Below, in pieces: positions 1-8,057 of a stretch of DNA of 64,000 bases. A model generated the notes under the pieces. That model did not search any database, was not told the DNA's origin, and worked only from the letters and a program-made list of their open reading frames with translations. The position numbers and the translations under genes were made by a program. Numbering within the stretch: position 1 is the stretch's first letter; each line of letters starts with the position of its first letter. Origin of the DNA: Sinorhizobium mexicanum (GTDB lineage Bacteria > Pseudomonadota > Alphaproteobacteria > Rhizobiales > Rhizobiaceae); assembly GCF_013488225.1 (NCBI RefSeq), contig NZ_CP041238.1:2381501-2445500 (forward strand). The letters are read 5' to 3'.

Positions 1-193
1 GCTCGGCCTCGACCGGCATCCGGAACTGCGCGACATGTATTTCGGCCACTACCGCAAGCTCGTCTACCTCTCGCAGGTGGAGGACAAGGCGCTACAGGAA
101 AAGGCCCGCCGCGCCGCCGAGAGACTCGGCCTCGAATACGAATATCGCTTCACCGGCTACGGCGATCTGATCGGGTCGCTCATTGAGGCGTAA
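1..193 (+). CDS. DUF1638 family protein, C-terminal end only
   Basis: The reading frame is open from the window edge (codons begin at base 2) and stops at a TAA ending at 193, giving 63 residues. The visible C-terminus has the signature of DUF1638 proteins: a DRHPEL...MYFGHYRKLVYLSQ stretch. DUF1638 genes commonly sit beside corrinoid-dependent methylamine or glycine betaine methyltransferase genes, which fits the methyl-THF/corrinoid operon that begins at 1797. The molecular function of DUF1638 is not established. The family assignment rests on a short tail, so it is good but not certain. Confidence 0.7.
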   Translation, partial: LGLDRHPELRDMYFGHYRKLVYLSQVEDKALQEKARRAAERLGLEYEYRFTGYGDLIGSLIEA

Positions 194-476
194 CAGGTCC
201 GCTGAGCACCCTGTGAACGGTCGTTCCCGGCGCGGAAGACTCCTGTAAACGCACTTTCGACGGCCCGCATCACCATTAAGACGACAGCAATGTCCGCGTC
301 GGCACATCTGTTTTTGAAGCACCAGCATGCCGCCGAAGCGTGCTAGCCGGAAACCTCCAGCCGGTCGATGTCGCGGTTTCCTCGCCGCAACGATACCATC
401 CGTCGTTCAGGACTTGTGTTTGGAATGGCTTGCCACGCCGAATCGGGTAAACATCTGAGAAACTGGGGAGAACGCA

Positions 477-674
477 ATGTCACAAGAGCGCTATGAACTT
501 GTTCTCGATCCGACCGACCATTGGACGGTGTGGGATAATGTGACCGGCGTGCCGGTCGTGTTTGGCGATCAAATCCTCGGAGGTCTCACCGAGGAAGAGG
601 CAGAGGCCGCCCTGAGGGTGTTGATGGAACTGGACCGGACTCGCGCAGCGACGGCCGTCGTGGACGCCGCTTAG
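477..674 (+). CDS. Small conserved-looking hypothetical protein (65 aa)
   Basis: A 65-residue acidic soluble protein. The start is supported by a GGGGAGA ribosome site 5 bases upstream of the ATG. The sequence has a YELVLDPTDHWTVWDN opening and a Glu-rich helix (TEEEAEAALRVLMEL) followed by an Ala-rich tail. There is no signal peptide or membrane segment. I recognise no family. The good ribosome site and balanced protein composition favour a real gene over chance. Confidence 0.6.
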   Translation: MSQERYELVLDPTDHWTVWDNVTGVPVVFGDQILGGLTEEEAEAALRVLMELDRTRAATAVVDAA

Positions 675-747
675 CCGTGAGGAACAGCCAAGCGCGCTTC
701 GCTTGGCCTCCGACCGGTCGACATTCTCGGGGCCGATCCTGTCCGCG

Positions 748-900
748 CTACTGGGCGCCTGCCCGCAAGACACGGTCTGTGGCGCCTCCGACGGCGTTCC
801 CGGTCTGCGCGCTGTCCTGCGCGAAACCGCGAACCGTGTTTGCGCAAGACGAAAGCGCGAGAAGGCCCAGGCACAACACTGCGATTACAGCTTTTGACAT
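748..900 (-). CDS. Entericidin A/B-like small lipoprotein
   Basis: A 50-residue protein. It begins MSKAVIAVLCLGLLALSSC: a positively charged start, a hydrophobic segment and a lipobox ending at Cys19. The mature part (ANTVRGFAQDSAQTGNAVGG) has the N-T-V-R-G...Q-D pattern of the entericidin EcnA/EcnB family, so the product is probably a tiny inner- or outer-membrane lipoprotein. An ATG at 906 is also in frame, but the AGGAG site abuts it. The ATG at 900 has proper spacing and is preferred. It lies antisense to spurious plus-strand frames in this stretch. Confidence 0.75.
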   Translation of the reverse strand: MSKAVIAVLCLGLLALSSCANTVRGFAQDSAQTGNAVGGATDRVLRAGAQ

Positions 901-1078
901 CGCCATCTCCTGAATCGGCGTGCGATCTCCAATGAGATGATGCGGGCCGTCCTCAAATCAACCCCGTCCCGACGACGTGGCAATCTTCCCGGCACATCAC
1001 CGCTCCGCGCCATGTTTTTGACCAGCGAGTGGCGGAACATAACAGCATTCGCCATAGCCTCCATGATTGGAGAAGACC

Positions 1079-1276
1079 ATGGACCGCAAACTTCTTTCCG
1101 TCGCGATTGCGACAGCTCTCCTGGCGGTCGCGGGATGCACGACCAGCCAAACCAATCAGACCAGCCAGAACACAGTCCCTCCTCCGCCAAGCCAGGCCGG
1201 CAGCGCCGGTTCCTCAGGAAGCGCCGGCTCCTCAGGAGGTGGCGGCATGGGCGGAGGCGGAAGCTCGGGGTACTGA
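1079..1276 (+). CDS. Gly/Ser-rich small lipoprotein
   Basis: A 65-residue protein starting MDRKLLSVAIATALLAVAGC, a lipoprotein signal with a lipobox at LAVAGC (Cys20). The mature part is low complexity: Thr/Gln/Asn-rich, then PPPP, then Gly/Ser repeats ending SSGY. A GGAGA ribosome site lies about 5 bases before this ATG; an in-frame TTG at 1067 overlaps that site and is less likely. The function is unknown. Such tails suggest a flexible surface or periplasmic lipoprotein. Confidence 0.65.
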   Translation: MDRKLLSVAIATALLAVAGCTTSQTNQTSQNTVPPPPSQAGSAGSSGSAGSSGGGGMGGGGSSGY

Positions 1277-1400
1277 GGTCGCCCGTGGCTCTGTTAGATG
1301 CGTCCTGGAATGCTGGCCGATTTGAGGACAAAAACATTTGTCAAATCAATGCGCTACGCGACCTCTGGCGCTTGATGAGAAGCGGCACAGGGACCCGGCA

Positions 1401-1487
1401 TCATTCAATGAGAGCCACGACAGCGAACACGAGGATTGCGACGATGATCGCCAGCACCACGATTGATAGCAAGTTCCCGTCACGCAT
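1401..1487 (-). CDS. Possible 28-aa single-pass membrane peptide
   Basis: Reading the minus strand gives MRDGNLLSIVVLAIIVAILV followed by FAVVALIE and a TGA. It is a short charged N-terminus and one nearly perfect hydrophobic helix. A GAAGG sequence about 8 bases upstream could be a ribosome site. Tiny hydrophobic proteins of this kind are often missed. Because the frame is so short, I treat it as a candidate only. Confidence 0.35.
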   Translation of the reverse strand: MRDGNLLSIVVLAIIVAILVFAVVALIE

Positions 1488-1796
1488 GTTCAGAGCCTTC
1501 AGGCTCTAAACGAGCGAGGCAATCCACTGTTCCGTGGGCGACGGCGTTCCCTGCGACGGGCTCTTCCGTGCGGCGCACGCGGTCGCAGCACCCCGCAAAT
1601 CACCGCCAACCCTGTCCACGGCCGGCTCGAAGCCGGTGTCGCCGAAAGTACGCGCGGAGGGCCGATCGCGACGAATGCGCACCACGCGGATACACGATTG
1701 GGGAGCGTCGTTTTTGGACATATCCGACGTCGTGGCAAGGTGAGCGACGGCGGATGGACATGCGCATTGTCGGGTCTAGAGGAGAACAGGAATCCC
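1488..1796. other. 309-base gap without a convincing gene
   Basis: Short frames exist on both strands, but none has a good ribosome site or a recognisable product. There is a small perfect inverted repeat at 1622-1636 (CCGGC, 5-base loop, GCCGG). The promoter of the downstream corrinoid operon should lie near the 3' end of this gap, but I cannot point to clear -35/-10 boxes. Confidence 0.5.
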
Positions 1797-2099
1797 ATGG
1801 CAGATCGCATCATTGTCTACTGGCGCGACATTCCCGCCCAGGTCATCATCAAACAGGGTCGCAAAAGCGCCAAGCGCGAACTGTCGCTGCGCTTTACCGA
1901 GGCGATCGACATGTGCGCGATGCGCACCGGCGCCGCCGAGACCGACGACTATCTTGCCGAATGGCGCAAGGCCGATCCGGTTCCAGTTTCCGACGACCTG
2001 GAGGCGGAGGCCGACAAGGCGGCGGCGGAACTCGAAGCCGCCTATGACCGGGAGCGCCTGGTCGCGCTCGTGAAGGCCGGAGGCCGGGACAATGCCTGA
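1797..2099 (+). CDS. PF13769-type 'virulence factor' small protein, first gene of the one-carbon operon
   Basis: A 100-residue soluble protein beginning MADRIIVYWRDIPAQVIIKQ. The opening and the R-x-K-AKREL-x-L-x-x-RF-x-EAID-x-x-AM motif match the small family labelled 'virulence factor' (PF13769). An upstream GAGGAG/CAGG site supports the ATG at 1797. The end overlaps the next gene by 8 bases, so translation is probably coupled. The family name is misleading: the operon context (MetV, MetF, methyltransferase, corrinoid activator) points to one-carbon metabolism. The exact role is unknown. Confidence 0.75.
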   Translation: MADRIIVYWRDIPAQVIIKQGRKSAKRELSLRFTEAIDMCAMRTGAAETDDYLAEWRKADPVPVSDDLEAEADKAAAELEAAYDRERLVALVKAGGRDNA

Positions 2100-2679
2100 C
2101 CCGAAGGTCGTGACCGGCAATGCCCAGCCCGCCAAGAAGGCGGCGACAGGCGCCTATACCCCGACGAACGTCTCGCCGAGCCGCCGCTCGCGTCACAAAT
2201 ATACCGTGCGGCTCTGGGCGGTGCGCAATTCGCGCTTCCTCGAATGGTTCTACAACCGCTTCGCCGACATGTTCCTGATGCTCCATCCGCTGTGGAACGC
2301 CATCGGCTATGGCCGCGTTGAACGGCCGGTGACCTTCCTCGAGCGCCACGTCAAGGGCTTCCTCTTCGACTGTCGCATGTGCGGCCAGTGCGCGCTGTCC
2401 TCGACCGGCATGTCGTGCCCGATGAACTGCCCGAAGCAGCTCAGAAACGGGCCCTGCGGCGGTGTGCGGGCCAACGGCAATTGCGAGGTCGAGCCGGACA
2501 TGCCCTGCGTCTGGGTGCAGGCGTGGAAGGGCTCGCAGAACATGGTGAAGGGCAAGGCGATCATGAATGTGCAGAAGCCGGTCAACCAGTCGCTGCGCGA
2601 AACATCGTCCTGGTTGCGGGTGACGGCGGAAGCCGCAGCCGCCCGCGACGCGGCGAAGAAGGAAGGCCAGCAGCAATGA
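2092..2679 (+). CDS. MetV-like Cys-rich protein (MTHFR C-terminal domain, PF12225)
   Basis: A 195-residue protein with a Cys-dense core from about residue 95: CRMCGQCALSSTGMSCPMNC, then NGPCGG and further Cys. This is the hallmark of the 'methylene-THF reductase C-terminal' domain, which in acetogens is the separate zinc/metal-binding subunit MetV that partners MetF. The N-terminal half is basic and then amphipathic. It overlaps the upstream gene by 8 bases and the metF start by ATGA. The inferred role is a structural or electron-transfer partner of the MetF encoded next, probably used here to oxidise methyl-THF. Confidence 0.8.
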   Translation: MPDPKVVTGNAQPAKKAATGAYTPTNVSPSRRSRHKYTVRLWAVRNSRFLEWFYNRFADMFLMLHPLWNAIGYGRVERPVTFLERHVKGFLFDCRMCGQCALSSTGMSCPMNCPKQLRNGPCGGVRANGNCEVEPDMPCVWVQAWKGSQNMVKGKAIMNVQKPVNQSLRETSSWLRVTAEAAAARDAAKKEGQQQ

Positions 2680-3767
2680 GCCCGGATATCAATCCCCACG
2701 ATCCCGGTGCGCCGCTCGATCCCCTGCCCGGCCATTCCTCTCGCGGGAGGCTGGAGCGTGTGCTGCGCCGTGGCGAATTTGCCGTGACCGCCGAACTCAA
2801 CCCGCCGGACAGCGCCAATCCCGAAGACGTCTACGAACGCGCGGCGATCTTCGACGGCTGGGTCGACGGCATCAACGCGGTCGATGCCTCCGGCGCCAAC
2901 TGCCATATGTCGTCGGTCGGCATCTGTGCCCTCTTAACGCGAATGGGCTATTCGCCGATCATGCAGATCGCCTGCCGCGACAAGAACCGCATCGCCATCC
3001 AGGGCGATGTGCTCGGCGCCTCCGCCATGGGCGTGCAGAACATCATGTGCCTGACCGGCGACGGCGTCCAGGCCGGCGACCAGCCCGGCGCCAAGCCCGT
3101 ATTCGACCTCGACTGCATGTCGCTGCTCGAGACAGTCCGCCTCATGCGCGACAATTCGAAGTTCCTGTCCGGCCGCAAGCTGACGACGGCGCCGCACGTC
3201 TTTTTGGGCGCGGCGATCAACCCCTTCGCGCCGCCTTACGATTTCCGCCCGTACCGGCTCGCCAAGAAGATCGAGGCCGGCGCGCAGTTCGTCCAGAGCC
3301 AGTACTGCTTCGACGTGCCGATGTTCCGCGAATACATGAAGAAGGTGCGCGATCTCGGTCTGCACGAGAAGTGCTTCATCCTCGTCGGCGTCGGGCCGAT
3401 GGCCTCGGCCAAGACCGCCCGCTGGATCCGCTCCAACGTGCCGGGCATCCACATTCCCGACAGCGTCATTACGCGCCTGGAAGGCGCGCAGGACCAGAAG
3501 AAGGAAGGCAAGCAGCTCTGCATCGACATCATCAACGAGGTGAAGGAGATCGAGGGCGTCTCGGGCGTCCACGTCATGGCCTATCGCCAGGAGGAGTATG
3601 TCGCCGAGATCGTGCATGAATCTGGCGTCCTGAAGGGCCGCAAGCCCTGGAAACGCGAAAGCCAGCCGGGCGATGCGCTGGTTGCCGAACGGCTCGAACA
3701 CATCCGCGAGGGCATCGAGGAGAACCAGCAGCAGATGGCGGAGGCCGCAGCGCACCACCCGCACTAG
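2676..3767 (+). CDS. metF: Methylenetetrahydrofolate reductase (MetF-type)
   Basis: A 363-residue protein. After a Pro-rich leader it has FAVTAELNPP (the Glu at about residue 40 corresponds to the catalytic Glu in the FEFFPP motif of classical MetF), then GVQNIMCLTGDG (FAD site), FVQSQYCFD and an ILVGVGP strand. It is a flavin TIM-barrel enzyme interconverting methylene-THF and methyl-THF. It starts by a 4-base ATGA overlap with the MetV-like gene, supporting a MetV-MetF complex. In this context it is likely to run from methyl-THF to methylene-THF, feeding demethylated carbon into the THF pool. A separate biosynthetic metF elsewhere would be expected. Confidence 0.88.
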   Translation: MSPDINPHDPGAPLDPLPGHSSRGRLERVLRRGEFAVTAELNPPDSANPEDVYERAAIFDGWVDGINAVDASGANCHMSSVGICALLTRMGYSPIMQIACRDKNRIAIQGDVLGASAMGVQNIMCLTGDGVQAGDQPGAKPVFDLDCMSLLETVRLMRDNSKFLSGRKLTTAPHVFLGAAINPFAPPYDFRPYRLAKKIEAGAQFVQSQYCFDVPMFREYMKKVRDLGLHEKCFILVGVGPMASAKTARWIRSNVPGIHIPDSVITRLEGAQDQKKEGKQLCIDIINEVKEIEGVSGVHVMAYRQEEYVAEIVHESGVLKGRKPWKRESQPGDALVAERLEHIREGIEENQQQMAEAAAHHPH

Positions 3768-3888
3768 GATGCCGGGAGCACTCCCCGTTGGATATCAGAG
3801 GAAAACCGGCGCTTCAGCCAGTCCAGCGCCTTACAAACAAAGACCGGGCCTATTACATAGCCCCACGCTCAGGATCAAAGGATCTTAC

Positions 3889-4851
3889 ATGACCCGCACC
3901 ATCGTCGCTTCCGCCACCCGCGAGATCGTCATCGGCTTCGACCAGCCCTTCTGCGTCATCGGCGAACGCATCAACCCGACCGGCCGCAAGAAGCTCGCCG
4001 CCGAGATGATCGAAGGCAACTTCGAAACCGTGATCAAGGACGCGCTGGAACAGGTCGCTGCAGGCGCGACGATGCTCGACGTCAATGCCGGCGTCACCGC
4101 CGTCAACCCGAACGAGACCGAACCGCCGCTGCTCGTCAAGACGCTGGAAATCGTCCAGGGCCTCGTCGACGTGCCGCTGTCGATCGACAGCTCGGTCACC
4201 GCCGCGATCGAGGCGGGTCTGCGCGTCGCCAAGGGCCGTCCGCTGGTGAATTCGGTCACGGGCGAAGAGGAAAAGCTCGAAGCGATCCTGCCGCTCGTCA
4301 AGAAGTACGATGTCCCGGTCGTCGCGATCTCCAACGACGAGACCGGTATCTCCATGGACCCGGACGTGCGCTTCGCCGTCGCCAAGAAGATCGTCGAGCG
4401 CGCCATGGATCACGGCATCAAGCCGCACGACATCGTCGTCGACCCGCTCGTCATGCCGATCGGCGCTCTGGGCGATGCCGGCCGGCAGGTTTTCGCGTTG
4501 CTTCGTCGTCTGCGCGAGGAGTTGAAGGTCAACACCACCTGCGGCCTCTCCAACATCTCCTTCGGCCTGCCGCACCGCCACGGCATCAATGCCGGCTTCA
4601 TCCCGATGGTGATCGGCGCCGGCATGACCTCGGCGATCATGAACCCCTGCCGCCCGCAGGAAATGGAGGCAGTGCGCGCCGCGAACGTCTTGAACGGCAC
4701 CGACGCGAACTGCACCAACTGGATCATGACCTATCGTGACCACAAGCCGGCCGAAGGCGGCCAAGCCGTCGCTGCTGCTCAGCCAGCTGCCGGCGGCGGA
4801 CGGCGTGGCGGCCGCGCGGCTCGCGCCGGCGCTGGCGCAAGGGCGGAATAA
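3889..4851 (+). CDS. Methyltetrahydrofolate:corrinoid methyltransferase (pterin-binding, AcsE/MtgA-like)
   Basis: A 320-residue TIM-barrel protein of the pterin-binding family. Motifs are GERINPTG (residues 25-32), DVNAG (64-68), SIDSS around Asp100, and NTTCGLSNISFGLPHR, all typical of methyl-THF:corrinoid methyltransferases rather than dihydropteroate synthase. An AAAGGA site 6 bases before the ATG fixes the start, leaving about 120 untranslated bases after metF. The last 25 residues are an Ala/Gly/Arg-rich tail not needed by the fold. The inferred role is to move a methyl group between a corrinoid protein (not in this window) and THF. Confidence 0.87.
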   Translation: MTRTIVASATREIVIGFDQPFCVIGERINPTGRKKLAAEMIEGNFETVIKDALEQVAAGATMLDVNAGVTAVNPNETEPPLLVKTLEIVQGLVDVPLSIDSSVTAAIEAGLRVAKGRPLVNSVTGEEEKLEAILPLVKKYDVPVVAISNDETGISMDPDVRFAVAKKIVERAMDHGIKPHDIVVDPLVMPIGALGDAGRQVFALLRRLREELKVNTTCGLSNISFGLPHRHGINAGFIPMVIGAGMTSAIMNPCRPQEMEAVRAANVLNGTDANCTNWIMTYRDHKPAEGGQAVAAAQPAAGGGRRGGRAARAGAGARAE

Positions 4852-4853
4852 TC

Positions 4854-5189
4854 ATGGCAAAGGGCGCCTCCATCGTCAGGGATCTGACGGCACTCTGGTT
4901 CCAGGCACCAATGGTCATCGCGGCGCGCACGCAGGCGATGACCATGGCCGCCATGACCGGCTCCGCGACCGACTACGTGGAGGCAGGCCGCATGGTGACG
5001 GAGAAGATGGCGGCGGCAGCCGAAAGCGTCGTCGCCGCCAATGTGGGGCTGATCAAGGAAGGCATGGGCGCGGCCGCGGCGCTTGCCGGCGGCAAGGTGC
5101 CGGCGACCGGCCACAAGCGGGTGACGGCGGCCGTGCTGCGCCCTTATGCCAAGCGCGTGCGGGCCAACGCCCGCCGGCTCTCAAAGTAA
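4854..5189 (+). CDS. Small phasin-like hypothetical protein in the corrinoid operon
   Basis: A 111-residue helical, Ala/Met-rich protein that starts 3 bases after the methyltransferase stop, so it is co-translated. Residues 10-60 (TALWFQAPMVIAARTQAMTM onward) form amphipathic helices like those of phasins. The C-terminus is basic (PYAKRVRANARRLSK). There are no catalytic motifs. It may be a small assembly or surface-binding factor for the corrinoid enzymes, but that is inference from position only. Confidence 0.65.
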   Translation: MAKGASIVRDLTALWFQAPMVIAARTQAMTMAAMTGSATDYVEAGRMVTEKMAAAAESVVAANVGLIKEGMGAAAALAGGKVPATGHKRVTAAVLRPYAKRVRANARRLSK

Positions 5190-5209
5190 TCCGCTCGCGA
5201 GGCAGAAAG

Positions 5210-7258
5210 ATGCTGAACGTGTCCTCGAAGGAAAACAAGGACGACCCGCTGGTGCTGTTCATGCCGTCGGGCAAGCGTGGCCGCTTCCCGGTCGGCACGC
5301 CGATATTGGACGCAGCCCGTTCGCTCGGGGTCTATGTCGAAAGCGTCTGCGGCGGACGCGCGACCTGCGGGCGCTGCCAGGTTTCCGTGCAGGAAGGCAA
5401 CTTCGCCAAGCACAAGATCATCTCGTCGAACGACCACATCTCGCCGATCGGACCCAAGGAACAACGCTATGCCAGCGTACGCGAGCTGCCGGACGGCCGC
5501 CGCCTTTCTTGCTCCTCCCAGATCCTCGGCGATCTCGTCATCGACGTGCCGCAAGACACCGTCATCAATGCGCAGGTTGTGCGCAAGGCCGCGACCGATC
5601 GGGTCATCGAGCGCAATGCCGCCGTGCAGATGTGCTATGTCGAGGTGGACGAGCCGGACATGCACAAGCCACTCGGCGATCTCGACCGGATGAAGGCGGT
5701 TCTGGAGAAGGACTGGGGCTGGAAGGATCTGCTGATCGCGCCGCACCTGATCCCGCAGGTGCAAGGCATCCTGCGCAAGGGCAACTGGGCGGTAACGGCC
5801 GCGATCCACCGCGACATGGATTCCTCGCGTGCCTTCATCGTCGGCCTCTGGCCGGGCCTCAAGAACGAGGCTTACGGCGTCGCCTGCGATATCGGCTCGA
5901 CGACGATCGCCATGCATCTGGTGTCGCTGCTGTCCGGTCGCATCGTCGCCTCCTCCGGCGCGTCGAACCCGCAGATCCGCTTTGGCGAGGATCTGATGAG
6001 CCGCGTCTCCTACGTGATGATGAATCCGGACGGCCGCGAGGCGATGACCAAGGCCGTACGCGAAGCGGTGAACGGCCTGATCGGCAAGGTCTGCACCGAG
6101 GGCGAAGTCGACCGCCACGACATCCTCGACATGGCGGTCGTCTGCAACCCGATCATGCACCACCTGTTCCTCGGCATCGATCCGACCGAACTCGGGCAGG
6201 CGCCCTTCGCGCTCGCCGTTTCCGGTGCACTGCAATATTGGGCGCACGAGATCGACATCGAGGTCAATCGTGGTGCGAGGCTCTACATGCTGCCCTGCAT
6301 CGCCGGCCATGTCGGGGCGGACGCCGCCGGCGCCACGCTTTCCGAGGGTCCGCACCGGCAGGACAAGATGATGCTGCTCGTCGATGTCGGCACCAATGCC
6401 GAGATCGTGCTCGGCAACCGGCAACGCGTCGTTGCCGCCTCCTCGCCGACCGGCCCGGCCTTCGAGGGTGCAGAGATTTCCTCCGGCCAGCGCGCCGCGC
6501 CCGGCGCGATCGAGCGCGTGCGCATCGATCCCGAGACGCTGGAGCCGCGCTTCCGCGTCATCGGCGTCGACAAGTGGTCGGACGAGGAAGGTTTTGCCGA
6601 AGCTGCCGCCGCGGTCGGCGTCACCGGCATCTGCGGCTCGGCGATCATCGAGGTCGTGGCGGAGATGTATCTCAGCGGCGTCATTTCGCAGGATGGCGTG
6701 GTCGACGGCGCCATGGCCGCGAAAAGCCCGCGCATCGTGCCGAACGGCCGCACCTTCTCTTATCTCCTGCATGACGGCGAGCCCCGCATCACGGTGACGC
6801 AGAACGACATCCGCGCGATCCAGCTCGCCAAGGCCGCTCTCTATGCGGGCATCAAGCTGCTCATGGAAAAGCAGGGCGTCGACCATGTCGATACGATCCG
6901 CTTCGCCGGCGCCTTCGGCTCCTTCATCGATCCGAAATACGCCATGGTGCTGGGCCTGATCCCGGATTGCGACCTCGACGAGGTGAAGGCGGTCGGCAAT
7001 GCCGCCGGTACCGGCGCGCTGATGGCGCTCCTCAATCGTGGCCATCGCCGCGAGATCGAGGAAACCGTGAGGAAAATCGAGAAGATAGAGACGGCTCTTG
7101 AATCGAAGTTTCAGGAGCACTTCGTCAACGCCATGGCGATGCCGAACAAGGTGGATGCCTTCCCGAAACTCGCCGAGGTGGTCACGCTTCCGGAGCGGAA
7201 GGTGATGGCAGATGATGGCGAAGGTGGCGGCCGCAGAAGGCGAAGGAGCAGGGAATAG
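5210..7258 (+). CDS. RACo-type corrinoid activation protein (2Fe-2S plus ASKHA ATPase, DUF4445)
   Basis: A 682-residue protein. The N-terminal [2Fe-2S] ferredoxin domain has Cys47, Cys53, Cys56 (VCGGRATCGRC) and Cys101 (RRLSC). A linker follows, then an ASKHA ATPase-like domain with VACDIGSTTIAMHL, LLVDVGTNAEIVLGN, ASSPTGPAFEGAEISSGQRA and GNAAGTGALMALL. This is the architecture of reductive activators that return inactive Co(II) corrinoid to Co(I) with ATP. It lies 20 bases after the phasin-like gene and ends the operon. The start is at 5210 (GAGG 7 bases upstream); a longer upstream frame is only the antisense-like shadow of earlier genes. The last residues are Arg-rich. Confidence 0.88.
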   Translation: MLNVSSKENKDDPLVLFMPSGKRGRFPVGTPILDAARSLGVYVESVCGGRATCGRCQVSVQEGNFAKHKIISSNDHISPIGPKEQRYASVRELPDGRRLSCSSQILGDLVIDVPQDTVINAQVVRKAATDRVIERNAAVQMCYVEVDEPDMHKPLGDLDRMKAVLEKDWGWKDLLIAPHLIPQVQGILRKGNWAVTAAIHRDMDSSRAFIVGLWPGLKNEAYGVACDIGSTTIAMHLVSLLSGRIVASSGASNPQIRFGEDLMSRVSYVMMNPDGREAMTKAVREAVNGLIGKVCTEGEVDRHDILDMAVVCNPIMHHLFLGIDPTELGQAPFALAVSGALQYWAHEIDIEVNRGARLYMLPCIAGHVGADAAGATLSEGPHRQDKMMLLVDVGTNAEIVLGNRQRVVAASSPTGPAFEGAEISSGQRAAPGAIERVRIDPETLEPRFRVIGVDKWSDEEGFAEAAAAVGVTGICGSAIIEVVAEMYLSGVISQDGVVDGAMAAKSPRIVPNGRTFSYLLHDGEPRITVTQNDIRAIQLAKAALYAGIKLLMEKQGVDHVDTIRFAGAFGSFIDPKYAMVLGLIPDCDLDEVKAVGNAAGTGALMALLNRGHRREIEETVRKIEKIETALESKFQEHFVNAMAMPNKVDAFPKLAEVVTLPERKVMADDGEGGGRRRRRSRE

Positions 7259-7298
7259 GCGCTGTCTCCTTTCCCTCGCTGCCGCTGCCATACGAGGT

Positions 7299-7431
7299 TA
7301 GAGCAATTCCAGGAAAAGCGTGTAGCGGCTTTCCGTCCGGAATTGAGTTATTTCAAAGAGTTAGATCATTTCACTGCTTCAATGAAACAATGAAATGATC
7401 AAGCGTGCCGCTTTGAGCCTCAAAGCGGCAC
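7299..7431. repeat. Rhizobial intergenic repeat plus two hairpins between convergent genes
   Basis: The stretch from 7299 (TAGAGCAATTCCAGGAAAAG onward) resembles a common rhizobial intergenic sequence. It is followed by a perfect 10-base inverted repeat (7364-7373 with 7391-7400) and a second perfect 11-base one (7405-7415 with 7421-7431) that overlaps the stop codon of the Lrp gene. It probably serves as a two-way transcription end between the corrinoid operon and the Lrp gene. No T-run is present, so classical termination is unproven. Confidence 0.55.
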
Positions 7432-7899
7432 CGTCAGCCCGACCTTGACGCGATCCATGGCGACGAAGGTGCGGAATTTCTTGACATTGTTGTTGCCGAA
7501 GAAGAGGCGTCGCGTCAGGGCCTCGTAATCGGCCATGGTCGCGACGACGATGACCAGGATGAAATCCGCCTCGCCGGTGACGTAATAGCATTGCTGCACT
7601 TCGGGCGCGGCCGAAAACTCCGCCTTCGCCGCATCGATCAGTTCGGCCGTCTCGCTGATCACCTCGACCTCGACGAAGATCGTGATCGGCCGGCCGACCT
7701 TGGCCGGATCGACGATGGCGCAATTGGCCGCGATGACGCCCGCCTCCTCCATGCGCCTGATCCGCCGCTGCACCGCCGGCGCCGAGAGATTGACCGCCTC
7801 GCCGATCGTGCGCTGCGGCGTGGCGTTGTCCTTCTGCAGAATTTTCAGGATCGCCAGGTCGAAGGAATCGAGAGCGATCTCGGGAATGGTTCTTGCCAA
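7420..7899 (-). CDS. Lrp/AsnC family transcriptional regulator
   Basis: A 159-residue protein if translation begins at the TTG at 7899 (TTG-ARTIPEIALDSFDLAIL). This matches the usual Lrp start and length; the frame stays open further upstream but those residues look non-native. An N-terminal winged helix-turn-helix (DLAILKILQKDNATPQRTIG...APAVQRRIRRMEEAGVI) is followed by a RAM effector domain (GEADFILVIVVATMADYEAL). It is divergent from the diaminopropionate ammonia-lyase gene with 158 bases between them, so it is probably its amino-acid-responsive regulator. Confidence 0.85.
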   Translation of the reverse strand: MARTIPEIALDSFDLAILKILQKDNATPQRTIGEAVNLSAPAVQRRIRRMEEAGVIAANCAIVDPAKVGRPITIFVEVEVISETAELIDAAKAEFSAAPEVQQCYYVTGEADFILVIVVATMADYEALTRRLFFGNNNVKKFRTFVAMDRVKVGLTVPL

Positions 7900-8057
7900 T
7901 GGGAGAAGCCTTTGCGAAACAAACTTGCATTTCAAGGCCTGGAATACAGCGCAACTTTCGCGCTCCATGCAATATGTATTCGCGGACATAAGAGTTTGAA
8001 GCCGGATATCGGCCGAAACCCTGCACCCTTTCCTCACCCGCTTGAACGAGGGCCGCC

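Noticed and set aside
1499..1813. Minus-strand frame with a GDTGFEPA stretch resembling a tRNA T-arm read in reverse
   Set aside because: The hairpin loop has 5 rather than 7 bases, and no acceptor or anticodon stems can be built. The frame lacks a ribosome site.
3768..3888. Possible cobalamin riboswitch before the corrinoid methyltransferase
   Set aside because: Only about 120 bases, with no recognisable B12-box or conserved core.
5146..6774. Second plus-strand frame of 542 aa overlapping the RACo gene
   Set aside because: Arg-rich, repeat-poor shadow in another phase with no motifs.
5144..7291. Very long minus-strand frame (715 aa) opposite the RACo gene
   Set aside because: Composition is His/Arg/Asp/Leu-rich as expected from the complement of GC-rich codons. 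The plus-strand product has clear domains.
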